From Streptomyces sp. NBC_00683 (GTDB lineage: Bacteria; Actinomycetota; Actinomycetes; Streptomycetales; Streptomycetaceae), in contig NZ_CP109013.1 in assembly GCF_036226745.1 (NCBI RefSeq), positions 558,001 to 622,000 of the forward strand: a stretch of 64,000 nt of DNA, in the 5' to 3' direction. Made by a program: the position numbers and the translations under genes. Below the pieces are notes generated by a model. It made no database searches. It was not told the DNA's origin and was given only the letters and a program-made list of their open reading frames with translations. This document shows positions 25,680-34,646 of this stretch, in pieces. Each line of letters starts with the position of its first letter. Position 1 is the first letter of the stretch.

Positions 25680-27404
25680 TCAGAGGCGTGCGGCGGACGG
25701 TTGTCCGGTCTGCCCGAGCTGCTCACGGCCGGGGATGGCGGCCAGCAGAGCCTCGGTGTACGGATGGCCCGGACGTGTGAGGACCTGCTCGGCGGGGCCT
25801 TCCTCGACGAGGCGGCCGGCGCGCATGACACCGACCCGGTGGGCGATCTGCCGCACCACGGCCAGGTCGTGGGAGATGAACAGACAGCTGAGTCCGAGCC
25901 GGGCCTGGAGCTCGGCGAGCAGGTCGAGGATCTGGGCCTGGACGGAGACGTCCAGTGCGGACACCGGCTCGTCGCAGACCAGCAGGCCCGGGTTGAGCGC
26001 GAGGGCCCGTGCGATCGCCACGCGTTGCCGCTGGCCGCCCGAGAGTTCGGAGGGCCGGCGCTCCAGGGCCGTGGCGGGCAGGGCGACGAGGTCGATGAGT
26101 TCGGCGGCCCGCTGGGTGCGCTGACGGCGCGTCCCCAGTCCGAACGAGGTGAGGGGGTCGGCGACGATCTGGCCGACCGTCAGCCGGGGGTTGAGGGCCG
26201 CGTAGGGGTTCTGGTGGACGATCTGCATCCGGCGGCGCAGCGCGCGCAGTTCCCGCCCTCGGTGGGCGGTGACGTCCTCGCCGTCGACGTACACCCGGCC
26301 CGAGGTCGGGGTGGTGAGCCGCAGCAGCAGCCGTGCCACGGTCGACTTGCCCGATCCGGACTCGCCCACCAGCGCGAGCGTCTCGCCGCGCGGGACCGTC
26401 AGGCTGACGTCGTCGACGGCGCGCAGGACCGTGCGCTCGCCGGCCGCGCGCGGCAGCCGGTACTCCTTCACCAGGTGCTCGGCGCTGATCTGTACCGGGC
26501 CCGTGGGAGCGGCGAAGGCGTCGGAAGCCTCCGGTGCCGGGCCGCCCGGTTCCCGGACGGTGGCCGCGGGGCGTGCCGGAGGTCGGGGCCCCCGGCCCGG
26601 GGCCGCGGCGACGAGTGCCTTCGTGTACGGGTGCGTCGGGGCGGACACGATGCTTTCCGGCAGACCGTCCTCGACGACCTCGCCCTGTGCCATGACCAGG
26701 ACGCGGTCGCTCCGTTCGGCGGCGACCCCGAGGTCGTGCGTGATCAGCAGGACGCTCGTGCCCGCGGCACGGGTCAGCGACTGGATGTGGTCGAGGATCT
26801 GGCGCTGCACGATGACGTCGAGCGCGCTGGTCGGCTCGTCGGCGACGATCAGTCGTGGCCGGGCGGCGACGGCGATGGCGATGAGTACGCGTTGGCGCAG
26901 ACCGCCGGAGAGCTCGTGGGGGAACTGACCGGCGCGCCGGCGTGGATCGGGTACGCCCGCGTCGGCCAGCAGATCGAGTACGGCGGCGCGTGCGCCGCGC
27001 CGGTCGGTGATCCCGTGGGTGATCAGCGCCTCGGCCACCTGCCGCCCGATGCGGTGCACGGGGTTCAGCGCGGTTCCGGGGTCCTGGGGGATCAGGGCGA
27101 TCTCCCGGCCGCGCAGGCCTCGCAGGTGCCGTTCGCCCAGGCGGGTGAGGTCCTGGCCGCCGAAGCCAATGCTGCCGCTGCTCAGTTCGGCGGCGGGCGG
27201 CAGGAGGCCGAGCACGGCGTGCGCCGTCGTGGACTTTCCCGATCCGGACTCGCCGACGACCGCGACGGTCTCGCCCGGGGCGACGGTGAAACTGACGGAC
27301 CGTACGGCTTCGACGACACTGCGGCGCAGCCGATAGCGCACGACGAGGTCGCGGACGTCGAGGAGCGGGGCGGGTTCGGAGCCGGGAATCGTTGCGGAGC
27401 TCAT
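25680..27404 (-). CDS. Fused double ABC ATPase (DppD-DppF type)
   Basis: 574 residues holding two complete ATPase domains. Each has Walker A (GESGSGKST, near residues 44 and 345), a signature (LSGGLRQRV, then LSGGQRQRV) and Walker B (RLIVADEPTSALD, then LLVCDEPVSALD). The oligopeptide C-terminal motif HPYTKAL / HPYTEALL follows each. Fused ATPases of this type energise dipeptide/nickel-class importers. The ATG at 27404 shares one base with the upstream permease stop (TGATG). Confidence 0.93.
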   Translation of the reverse strand: MSSATIPGSEPAPLLDVRDLVVRYRLRRSVVEAVRSVSFTVAPGETVAVVGESGSGKSTTAHAVLGLLPPAAELSSGSIGFGGQDLTRLGERHLRGLRGREIALIPQDPGTALNPVHRIGRQVAEALITHGITDRRGARAAVLDLLADAGVPDPRRRAGQFPHELSGGLRQRVLIAIAVAARPRLIVADEPTSALDVIVQRQILDHIQSLTRAAGTSVLLITHDLGVAAERSDRVLVMAQGEVVEDGLPESIVSAPTHPYTKALVAAAPGRGPRPPARPAATVREPGGPAPEASDAFAAPTGPVQISAEHLVKEYRLPRAAGERTVLRAVDDVSLTVPRGETLALVGESGSGKSTVARLLLRLTTPTSGRVYVDGEDVTAHRGRELRALRRRMQIVHQNPYAALNPRLTVGQIVADPLTSFGLGTRRQRTQRAAELIDLVALPATALERRPSELSGGQRQRVAIARALALNPGLLVCDEPVSALDVSVQAQILDLLAELQARLGLSCLFISHDLAVVRQIAHRVGVMRAGRLVEEGPAEQVLTRPGHPYTEALLAAIPGREQLGQTGQPSAARL

Positions 27405-28369
27405 CAGGCGGCCCTCGGATCGCTGTCGAGGGCGCGTGCCACCCGGTTGGAGGCGACCACGGTCGCGGCGACGGCCAGGCCGGGGAAGGTGGTCAGCCAC
27501 CAGGCGACCCGCAGTGAGTCACGGCCCTCCGAGACCAGTGCGCCCCACTCCGGTGTCGGCGGCTGCACTCCGTAGCCGAGGAAGCTGAGCGCGGAGACCG
27601 CGAGGATCGCGGTGCCGAACTCCAGGGCGGCCAGCGCCCAGACCGGTCCGAGGGTGTTCGGCAGGACGTGCCGTGTCAGGACGCGAGGCCACCGTGCTCC
27701 GCCGGAGTGCGCCGCTTCCACGTACAGGCTCTCGCGGACCTTGAGTACTTCGGCGCGCATGATGCGGGCGCAGGTGGCGATGCTCGTCAGACCGACCGCG
27801 ATGGCCGCGTTCCGGGTGCCGGGTCCCAGCGCCACGATCAGCACCAGGGACAGCAGCAGACCGGGTATGGACAGCAGCATGTCCACCAGCCGCATGATCA
27901 CCATGTCCGTGCTTCCTCTGAGGAATCCGGCCAGGAGGCCGAGCAGTGCTCCCGCGGTCAGTCCGATCAGGGTGGCGATCAGGGCGGACAGCAGGGACAC
28001 TCCGGCCCCGTGCACGAGTCGCGTGAACAGGTCCCGGCCGAGCTGATCGGTCCCCAGAAGGTGCTCGGCGGAGGGACCGAGCAGCCGGTCCGGGGTGTCC
28101 ACGGCGAGGGGATCCCGCGAGGTGAACAGTTCGGGGGCGAGCGCGGCGGTGACTGCGGCGAGGAGCCAGAGCACCGCCAGCGCCAGTCCCGGCCGGACGG
28201 CCGGCAGCCGCCGGGTGCCGGTGCGGAGCCGTAGCCGGGGCTTCGAGGTCCCGTCGCCGGAGCCCTTCGGCGACGCGGCACGTTCGGCGGGTGGGGTCTC
28301 GGGGGTACGAGCCCCGTCGGCACCCGGCCCGGTCACCGCGCCCGGCAGGGAGTCGGGTAGCAATCTCAC
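27404..28369 (-). CDS. Dipeptide/nickel-type ABC transporter permease (DppC-like)
   Basis: About 321 residues. A long Pro/Gly-rich N-terminal tail precedes PGLALAVLWLLAAVTAAL, the first helix; LLGTDQLGRDLFTRLVHGAGVSL is the DppC hallmark; the EAA loop is LYVEAAHSGGARWPRVLTRHVLPNT. GTG 28369 is preferred since GGAGAGG precedes it; a TTG at 28402 also opens the frame. It is the first gene of a seven-gene minus-strand transcript. The AGGGG boxes at 28499-28522 lie 130-155 bp upstream. Confidence 0.88.
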   Translation of the reverse strand: MRLLPDSLPGAVTGPGADGARTPETPPAERAASPKGSGDGTSKPRLRLRTGTRRLPAVRPGLALAVLWLLAAVTAALAPELFTSRDPLAVDTPDRLLGPSAEHLLGTDQLGRDLFTRLVHGAGVSLLSALIATLIGLTAGALLGLLAGFLRGSTDMVIMRLVDMLLSIPGLLLSLVLIVALGPGTRNAAIAVGLTSIATCARIMRAEVLKVRESLYVEAAHSGGARWPRVLTRHVLPNTLGPVWALAALEFGTAILAVSALSFLGYGVQPPTPEWGALVSEGRDSLRVAWWLTTFPGLAVAATVVASNRVARALDSDPRAA

Positions 28370-28498
28370 GGCCTCTCCAGATGTGCGGACTGTCGTTCGC
28401 AATACCGCGCCCGGCAGCTCGGAAGGCCGCGCTTGGTGAATCGCAGGAACTGTCGATAAAACTGCGTCGGCGAAACTCTGTCGGGAAATCAGGCTTTC

Positions 28499-28522
28499 GA
28501 CCCCCCTGCACCCACCCCTATG
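28499..28522 (-). promoter_or_regulatory. Paired AGGGG boxes upstream of the ABC/glycosyltransferase operon
   Basis: On the minus strand CATAGGGGTG (28513-28522) is followed by TGCAGGGGGGTC (28499-28510), with AGGGG cores 12 bp apart. They sit in the 201-bp gap between the sugar 3-dehydratase stop and the permease start and point toward the permease. The core equals that found at rmlA and at the 3-ketoreductase/2,3-dehydratase promoter. Confidence 0.42.
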
Positions 28523-28570
28523 CCCGCCCTGACCTCCGGGCGAAAGGTGTCGGCAGTGTTTCGCCGTGTG

Positions 28571-29941
28571 TCAGCGCCGTCCCGCGGAGAACTCCCGGAT
28601 CGACGCGGCGACGTAGTCGATCATTTCTGTGGTCAGTCCGGGATACACACCGATCCAGAACGTCCGTTCGGTGATGATGTCGCTGTTGCGCAGATCGCCG
28701 ACCACCCGGAATTCGACATCCTGATAGGCGGGTTGGCGCGCGAGATTCCCGGAGAACAGCATGCGCGTGCCGATCTTCCGGGATTCCAGGAAGGATATGA
28801 GCTCGGCGCGGTCGAAGGGCGCGTCGTCGGTGACCGTCAGGACGAAGCCGAACCAGCTCGGATCGCTGCCGGGAGTCGCCTCCGGCAGCTGGAGCCCTCG
28901 AACGCCGTCCAGCCCTTCCCGCAGCCGTTGCCAGTTGCGTCGGCGGGCGGCGCCGAATTCCGGCAGCTTGCCCAGCTGGGTGAGTCCCAGAGCTGCCTGG
29001 AGGTCGGTGGTCTTGAGGTTGTAGCCGACGCGCGAGAACGTGTACTTGTGGTCGTACCCCTTGGGGAGCCGGCCCAGTTGGTGACCGAATCTCTTGTGGC
29101 AGGTGTCGCTGGCGGCGGGCGGGCACCAGCAGTCGCGCCCCCAGTCGCGCAGTGACTCGATGACCTTGGCGAGGGCCACCCGGTCGGTCACCACGCAGCC
29201 GCCCTCACCCATCGTCAGATGGTGGGCCGGATAGAAGCTCGCGGTGGCCACGTCGCCGAAGCTGCCGGTGGGCCTGCCCCGGTAGAAGGAGCCGACGGCG
29301 TCGCAGTTGTCCTCGATGAAGTGCAGACCGTGCTCGTCCGCGATCTCCCTGACCTCGGCCACCGGGAAGGGGTTGCCGAGGGCATGGGCGATCATGATGG
29401 CCTTCGTGCGGGGCCCGACGGCCTCCGCCACCCGCTCCGCGGTGGTGTTGTAGGTCCGCAGCGAGACGTCGATCATCACCGGGATCATGCCGTTCTGCAC
29501 GATCGGGTTGACCGTGGTGGGGAATCCGGCCGCGACCGTGATCACTTCGTCGCCGGGGCGCAGCCGTCGCCTGCCCAGCTCCCGCTGGGTGAGCGCGGTC
29601 AGGGCCAGCAGGTTCGCGGAGGACCCGGAGTTGGTCAGGTGGGCCTTGCGGCGGCCCAGCAGCGTCGCGAACTCCCGCTCGAACTGCTGGGCGGCCGGAC
29701 CTGCGGCGATCCGCATGTTCAGGGCGGCCTCGACCAGCGAGACCCGGTCGTCCTCGTCGAAAACCGCACCCGAGGGGAGGATCGGCGTCTCACCGGGCAC
29801 GAAGCGCCGGCCGGCCTCCTGGTCCCGGTGGAGCTTCCGGACCAGTTCGAGGATGGGACCGTGCTCAGGGTGCTCGGTCTGCTGCGTCTGCTGCGTGGTT
29901 TCAGGGTGCTCGTTCTCTTGCGTGTGTTCGGCGCCGCTCAT
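28571..29941 (-). CDS. NDP-4-keto-6-deoxyhexose 3-dehydratase (E1/SpnQ-like, PLP and 2Fe-2S)
   Basis: 456 residues of the DegT/DnrJ/EryC1/StrS fold. The PLP lysine is replaced by His in FYPAHHLTMGEGG, the mark of 3-dehydratases such as E1 (AscC), SpnQ and UrdQ. The cysteines follow the E1 iron-sulfur pattern exactly: C-x57-C-x1-C-x7-C, from EDNCDAV to RDCWCPPAASDTC. It removes the C-3 hydroxyl of the sugar nucleotide. ATG 29941 shares one base with the stop of the 3-ketoreductase gene. No dedicated reductase partner is seen. Confidence 0.93.
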   Translation of the reverse strand: MSGAEHTQENEHPETTQQTQQTEHPEHGPILELVRKLHRDQEAGRRFVPGETPILPSGAVFDEDDRVSLVEAALNMRIAAGPAAQQFEREFATLLGRRKAHLTNSGSSANLLALTALTQRELGRRRLRPGDEVITVAAGFPTTVNPIVQNGMIPVMIDVSLRTYNTTAERVAEAVGPRTKAIMIAHALGNPFPVAEVREIADEHGLHFIEDNCDAVGSFYRGRPTGSFGDVATASFYPAHHLTMGEGGCVVTDRVALAKVIESLRDWGRDCWCPPAASDTCHKRFGHQLGRLPKGYDHKYTFSRVGYNLKTTDLQAALGLTQLGKLPEFGAARRRNWQRLREGLDGVRGLQLPEATPGSDPSWFGFVLTVTDDAPFDRAELISFLESRKIGTRMLFSGNLARQPAYQDVEFRVVGDLRNSDIITERTFWIGVYPGLTTEMIDYVAASIREFSAGRR

Positions 29942-30987
29942 CACAACCCCATCGGCTCGCGGTCGGACAGGGAACTCAGGAGTGCCTGCTCCCGTACTCG
30001 GTCGACGAGCCGGGCCTGGGAGAGGACGGATTCGCCCTCCAGGCCGGACGGCAGCCCGTCACGTACACGTGCGACGAACGCCGCGACCACATGGGCGAAC
30101 TGGTCCTCGGCCGGCAGGGTGAGCTCCTCGACGTGGTCCTGGCGCTCGATGCGAATCACCGGACCGTGGGTGGGGGGCGGCGTGTAGGCCCAGGAGGTGG
30201 ATATCCGCCCCGCACTGCCCCAGAGGGCGTAGCGCGAACGGTAGGCGTGCTCCATGCCCCAGGTCAGATGGGCGGTCACCCCGTCGCGGTTCGCCAGGAG
30301 CGCGGATCCTCCCAGGTCGACCCCGAGCCGATGGTCCATGTGGAGGGCGGCCCCGAGTACGTCGAGCTCCTCTCCCAGGTACAGCAGGGCTGTGCGAACG
30401 GGGTAGACGCCGATGTCGGTCAGCGCCCCGCCTCCCACGTCGGGCCGGTAGCGGATGTCGTCCTCGCCCTTGGCCGGGAAGGCGAACTCCGCTGTCAGAG
30501 TGCGCAGTTCGCCGACGACACCGTCGGCCACGAGTTGCCGCACCCGGGCGTGCTGGGGGTGGCACAGGAACATGAAGCTCTCCAGCAGCGCCAGTCCACG
30601 TGACTCGGCGAGCTTGACGAGCGCGGCGGCGTCCTCGGACGTCGCGGCGAGCGGCTTCTCGGACAGCACGTGCTTGCCCGCCAGCAGGGCGCGCTCGATC
30701 CATTCGGCGTGCAGGAGGGCGGGCAGCGGTACGTACACCGCGTCGATGTCGTCCCGCGACAGCAGTTGGTCGTAGCCGGCCACCGGGTCGCCGCCGAAGC
30801 GCCGGGTGAAGCGACGGGCCTTGGCCTCGTCCCTGCTGGCGACGGCCACCAGTTCCACGTCCGGATTCCGCTCGATCGCCGGAAGCATGCGACGCCAGGC
30901 GATCCCCGCACAGCCGACCACACCGATTCTCAGCGGGCCCGGGTTCACACGGGGATTCGGGGGGCTCCCCCCGGAAGAATGCTTCAC
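29941..30987 (-). CDS. NDP-hexose 3-ketoreductase (Gfo/Idh/MocA family)
   Basis: 348 residues. The NAD(P) motif is RIGVVGCAGIAWRRMLPAI; the catalytic block is VLSEKPLAAT (EKP) and YRPDVGGGALTDIGVYPV holds the conserved Asp/Tyr region. It matches TylC1/UrdT/SpnN-type reductases that act after a 2,3-dehydratase to give 2-deoxysugars. GTG 30987 is chosen for GGAGG 7 nt upstream. It is coupled to the 3-dehydratase and divergent from its partner, the 2,3-dehydratase at 31214. Confidence 0.9.
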   Translation of the reverse strand: MKHSSGGSPPNPRVNPGPLRIGVVGCAGIAWRRMLPAIERNPDVELVAVASRDEAKARRFTRRFGGDPVAGYDQLLSRDDIDAVYVPLPALLHAEWIERALLAGKHVLSEKPLAATSEDAAALVKLAESRGLALLESFMFLCHPQHARVRQLVADGVVGELRTLTAEFAFPAKGEDDIRYRPDVGGGALTDIGVYPVRTALLYLGEELDVLGAALHMDHRLGVDLGGSALLANRDGVTAHLTWGMEHAYRSRYALWGSAGRISTSWAYTPPPTHGPVIRIERQDHVEELTLPAEDQFAHVVAAFVARVRDGLPSGLEGESVLSQARLVDRVREQALLSSLSDREPMGL

Positions 30988-31079
30988 TCCACGACCTCCA
31001 TCGGGCTGACCGGTCGCGCACCGGGGAATTATTCGATTCATTGAATTCGGCATGACGGTAGGCAAGTCCTTCCTGGACC

Positions 31080-31126
31080 GTCAACCCCCTGACCCGGGCC
31101 CCGGAACCCACAAATACCCCCCTATG
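31080..31126 (-). promoter_or_regulatory. Paired AGGGG boxes in the divergent deoxysugar promoter
   Basis: On the minus strand CATAGGGGGGTA (31115-31126) and GTCAGGGGGTTGAC (31080-31093) have AGGGG cores 33 bp apart, about three turns. They lie between the divergent 3-ketoreductase (30987) and 2,3-dehydratase (31214) genes, so they could control both. A related GTCCCCTGAT is at 31128-31137. Confidence 0.45.
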
Positions 31127-31213
31127 CGTCCCCTGATTATCCGCACCGCATGGCCCGGCTAATCAGCATCCCGGCATAGTGGGCGACATTATTGCGTGCG
31201 ACAGGGAGGCCCG

Positions 31214-32665
31214 GTGTCCGGAATTGTGTCAACGTTGACGGTGGATCAGAGGAATGCCGAGCGAATCGCCGAATCCGCACTCGCGCTCACAGGGCTCTCC
31301 GGCCTTCCGGCTGTACAGCAGTGGTTCGACGAGCGCCGGCGGATCGACGTGGCGCGCGTGGAGCGGATCGCCCTGACGGATCTGGTCAACTGGCGGACCG
31401 ATCCGGACACCGGCAACATCGTGCACGACAGCGGCAGGTTCTTCAGCCTGGAAGGACTCGCCGCCGAGGTGCCGGCGGGCGCGGTCACCTCCTGGACCCA
31501 GCCCATCATCCACCAGCCGGAGATCGGAATCCTGGGAATCCTGGCCAAGGAATTCGATGGCGTACTGCATTTCCTCATGCAGGCCAAGAATGAGCCCGGC
31601 AATGTCGACGGTGTCGAGCTGTCCCCCACGGTGCAGGCCACCCGGAGCAACTACACCCGGGTGCACCGGGGCAGCTTCGTACCGTATGTCGAGTACTTCC
31701 AGGAGGAAAACCGCAGGAAGGTGCTCGCCGATGTGCTCCAGTCCGAGCAGGGCGCCTGGTTCTATCAGAAGCGCAATCGCAACATCATTGTCGAGACCGA
31801 CCAGGAAGTCGAACTGCTGGAAGGATTTCGGTGGTTGACCCTGGGACAGATCCATCAGTTGCTGGCGGGCGATGCGGTGATCAATATGGATTCCCGTACG
31901 GTGCTGTCCTGCCTGCCGTTCTCGGGAACCGGTCTCGCCGATCGCTTCCCGTTCCAGGGGCAGGAATTCCGGCGGTCGGTCCTCCGCTCCAGCAGTGCCG
32001 ATCTCGCCGGGCTGCACACCATCGGTGAGACGCTGAGCTGGATCACCGAGACCCGTACCCGCCACGAGGTCCGCGCCCGGCGGGTACCGCTGCGGGAGGT
32101 GACCGGGTGGACCCGGGGCCCGGAGGCCGTCACCCATGACTCCGGTCTCTTCTTCAGAGTCATCGGTATCGACGTCGAGACGGAACGCCGTGAGGTCGCC
32201 GGCTGGAGCCAGCCGGTCGTGGAGCCGGTCGGGGTGGGCGTCAACGCCTTCCTCGTGAAGCGGGTGGACGGTGTGCTGCACGCCCTGGTGAACGCCCGTG
32301 TCCAGCCCGGCTTCCTGGACGTCATCGAGCTGGCTCCGACCGTGCAGTGCACACCTGACAACTACGACTGGCTGCCGTCCGCCGCGCGCCCGCGGTTCCT
32401 CGACGACGTCCTGCGCGCCGGTCCCGACCGCATCCGTTTCGAGAGCCTGCTGTCGGAGGAGGGAGGGCGCTTCTACCACGCGCGCAACCGCTATCTCGTC
32501 ATCGAGACCGATGCGGACCACGCACCTGATCCCGGCCCCGACTTCAGGTGGCTGACTCTGCACCAGCTCGTCGGGCTGCTCCGCCACAGCCACTACGTCA
32601 ACGTCGAGGCCCGCAGCCTGATCGCCTGCCTGCACAGCCTCACGGGCGAGTCCACGGCCGGCTGA
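31214..32665 (+). CDS. NDP-hexose 2,3-dehydratase
   Basis: 483 residues, the normal length for the EvaA/TylX3/UrdS family. It is an internal tandem duplication. Repeat 1 has NIVHDSGRFFSLEGL and GVLHFLMQAKNEPGN with ELSPTVQATRSNY; repeat 2 has AVTHDSGLFFRVIGI, GVLHALVNARVQPGF and ELAPTVQCTPDNY. It eliminates the C-2 hydroxyl of dTDP-4-keto-6-deoxyglucose. GTG 31214 follows GGGAGG; a GTG at 31196 is an alternative. It ends before a hairpin shared with the convergent oxidase gene. Confidence 0.93.
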   Translation: MSGIVSTLTVDQRNAERIAESALALTGLSGLPAVQQWFDERRRIDVARVERIALTDLVNWRTDPDTGNIVHDSGRFFSLEGLAAEVPAGAVTSWTQPIIHQPEIGILGILAKEFDGVLHFLMQAKNEPGNVDGVELSPTVQATRSNYTRVHRGSFVPYVEYFQEENRRKVLADVLQSEQGAWFYQKRNRNIIVETDQEVELLEGFRWLTLGQIHQLLAGDAVINMDSRTVLSCLPFSGTGLADRFPFQGQEFRRSVLRSSSADLAGLHTIGETLSWITETRTRHEVRARRVPLREVTGWTRGPEAVTHDSGLFFRVIGIDVETERREVAGWSQPVVEPVGVGVNAFLVKRVDGVLHALVNARVQPGFLDVIELAPTVQCTPDNYDWLPSAARPRFLDDVLRAGPDRIRFESLLSEEGGRFYHARNRYLVIETDADHAPDPGPDFRWLTLHQLVGLLRHSHYVNVEARSLIACLHSLTGESTAG

Positions 32666-32687
32666 CACAGCATCGAACGGCCGACGT

Positions 32688-32718
32688 GCGGGGAGGCGCT
32701 CCGGGAGCGCCTCCCCGC
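32688..32718. terminator. Bidirectional hairpin terminator
   Basis: GCGGGGAGGCGCTC (32688-32701) and GAGCGCCTCCCCGC (32705-32718) form a perfect 14-bp stem with a 3-nt loop. It lies in the 73-bp gap between the convergent 2,3-dehydratase and multicopper oxidase genes. Confidence 0.8.
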
Positions 32719-32738
32719 GTGCGTGCCGCGGGTCCGGA

Positions 32739-34646
32739 TCAGTGGTGGTGCGCCGAGTGCGGCATACGGTCGAGGATCTCCCGAGGGGCGACGACGAAGG
32801 GCCGCATCATGCCTTCGTCCTCGTGCTCCAGGATGTGGCAGTGGTAGACGAACCGGCCGGTGGCTCCGGTGAACTGACCCGCCACGGACACGAGTTCGTG
32901 CTCCTCGATCCTGATGGTGTCCTTCCAGCCCTTCTCCTCGTCCCCCAGGGCGCCCACCCGGTCGTAGCCCGCGGTCCAGGTCACCACGTCCGTACCCGGC
33001 CCGGTGGCACTGGAGACCGTGTAGACATCCCGGTTCAGCGCCTGGAAGCCCAGCAGGTGGACATGCATCGGGTGCCCGGGGCCGACGAGGTGGAGGAAGT
33101 TCCACACCTCCCAGCCGCTGCTCTCGACGAAGAATCCGACCTTGTCGTCGAAGGCGGCGGCCTCCTTGCGGAACGTACGGAGTGTGCCGCCCTGGTCCGT
33201 GACGCGGACGAGCCGGTCGCCGTCCTGCGCCTGGTAGCCGGACGCGGTCTCGGACAGCTCCCACATTTCGGGGTGGCCGAGCGGAGTGCCGTCCGAGGTG
33301 CCGAAGGCGATCCACCGACTGGTGTGCCCGGCGGGTATCGCGGACCGTGTCAGCCGGACGAACGACGGCGACGTGGTGGCGGGCAGGCTGAACGGGTCGG
33401 TGACGGCTGTGGCCCCGACACGGAACTGCATGACCTCGGGACCGAGCGGGGACGGCCCGTTGCTGTTGGTGTTGACGAGTTGGAGCCGCTTGCCGCGGAA
33501 GGCGTCGAAGTCGATGAGGATGTCCGCCCGTTCGGCCGGGGCCAGTGTCACCGCGTCCAGCGTGACGGGGCTGGGCAGCAGCCCCTGGTCGCTGCCGATC
33601 TGGACCAGGGCCCCGGTGACCGGTGTCGTGGTGCCGTCCGCGTTCTCCACCTGGAGACGCAGGGTGTACGGGCGGGTGTTGGCCCCGTTGAGCACCCGGA
33701 AGCGGTACCACCGCGGCGCCACCTCCAGGTACGGCCAGATGACCCCGTTGACCAGGTTGTACGGGCCTATGAACGGCAGGTTCAGGCGGGTGGGGGAACT
33801 TGCCGTGCCGGTGTCGAGGTAGCCGATCCGGTGCAGGAGCCGTCCGGTCGGGACACCCGCGTCGTCGGTGTCCAGATTGCGGTCGTTGATCAGTAGCGGG
33901 ATCTCGTACGCCCCGCTGGGAAGGTTGAGGGCGGCTTCCTCCTCGTCCCGGACCAGCAGGCTGCCGGCCAGCCCCGCGAAGACGTTGAACGCCGTGATGT
34001 TCATGGCGTGGTCGTGATACCAGAGGCCCGTGGCCCGCTGACCGTTCGGGTACTCGGAGAGCTGAGCGTCGCCGGGTGACACACCGTTCTCGGTCCATCC
34101 GTCGTTGTTGCCACCGGTGACCGCGCCGTGCACGTGGACGACTGTCCAGGCGGGCAGGGCGGCGACGGAGGCGTCGCGGGTGGCTGAGCCCCGGCCGGGG
34201 CTCAGGATCGAGTCGAGATCCGTGAACGGCACCTGGATACCGGTGACGGGGAAGGCTCCGCCGATCTCGTTGAGCCAAGCCACTTTGAGGCGCTGCTCGG
34301 TGGACACCTCGATGGTCGGTCCGGGAAAGGACCCTTCGTAGGTCCACACCGGAGTCGGCGGGAGCTGGGAGTGGAGCAGGACGGAGGCGGCCTTCTGGCG
34401 GATCGTCAGCGAGGCGCCGGGGATCAGGACCGGCGGTATCCGCAGCGAGTCGGCGAACTTGGTGAGGTTGGTGGACGTGGCCCGTGGGACCCCGGTGGCG
34501 ACGGGCCCACCGGTGCCGGGTCTCCGTGAGGCTCTCGGGTGCGAGGTTGATGGTCCCCGGCTGCTGCTCACCAGCGCCGCTCCCCCGCTCACGGTGGCTA
34601 CGGCCGCTGCCGCGGATCCTATGACGAACTGACGACGATTGGGCAT
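32739..34646 (-). CDS. Tat-exported multicopper oxidase (CotA/phenoxazinone synthase-like)
   Basis: 635 residues. The N-terminus NRRQFVIGSAAAAVATVSGG is a twin-arginine signal, so the enzyme acts outside the cell or in the wall. All copper motifs are present: VVHVHGAV, WYHDHAMNIT, HPMHVHLLGF and YHCHILEHEDEGMM, the last with the type 1 Cys and axial Met. Such oxidases take electrons from phenols or aminophenols to O2. Phenoxazinone synthase does this in a Streptomyces antibiotic pathway. GAGGAG precedes ATG 34646. It shares a promoter region carrying AGGGG boxes with the LAL gene and could oxidise the AHBA-derived ring (inference). Confidence 0.92.
   Translation of the reverse strand: MPNRRQFVIGSAAAAVATVSGGAALVSSSRGPSTSHPRASRRPGTGGPVATGVPRATSTNLTKFADSLRIPPVLIPGASLTIRQKAASVLLHSQLPPTPVWTYEGSFPGPTIEVSTEQRLKVAWLNEIGGAFPVTGIQVPFTDLDSILSPGRGSATRDASVAALPAWTVVHVHGAVTGGNNDGWTENGVSPGDAQLSEYPNGQRATGLWYHDHAMNITAFNVFAGLAGSLLVRDEEEAALNLPSGAYEIPLLINDRNLDTDDAGVPTGRLLHRIGYLDTGTASSPTRLNLPFIGPYNLVNGVIWPYLEVAPRWYRFRVLNGANTRPYTLRLQVENADGTTTPVTGALVQIGSDQGLLPSPVTLDAVTLAPAERADILIDFDAFRGKRLQLVNTNSNGPSPLGPEVMQFRVGATAVTDPFSLPATTSPSFVRLTRSAIPAGHTSRWIAFGTSDGTPLGHPEMWELSETASGYQAQDGDRLVRVTDQGGTLRTFRKEAAAFDDKVGFFVESSGWEVWNFLHLVGPGHPMHVHLLGFQALNRDVYTVSSATGPGTDVVTWTAGYDRVGALGDEEKGWKDTIRIEEHELVSVAGQFTGATGRFVYHCHILEHEDEGMMRPFVVAPREILDRMPHSAHHH

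Noticed and set aside
20308..28369. The ABC genes as a drug exporter for self-resistance
   Set aside because: A lipoprotein solute-binding receptor with two DppB/C-type permeases marks an importer; no exporter-type ABC or MFS gene was found in the window.
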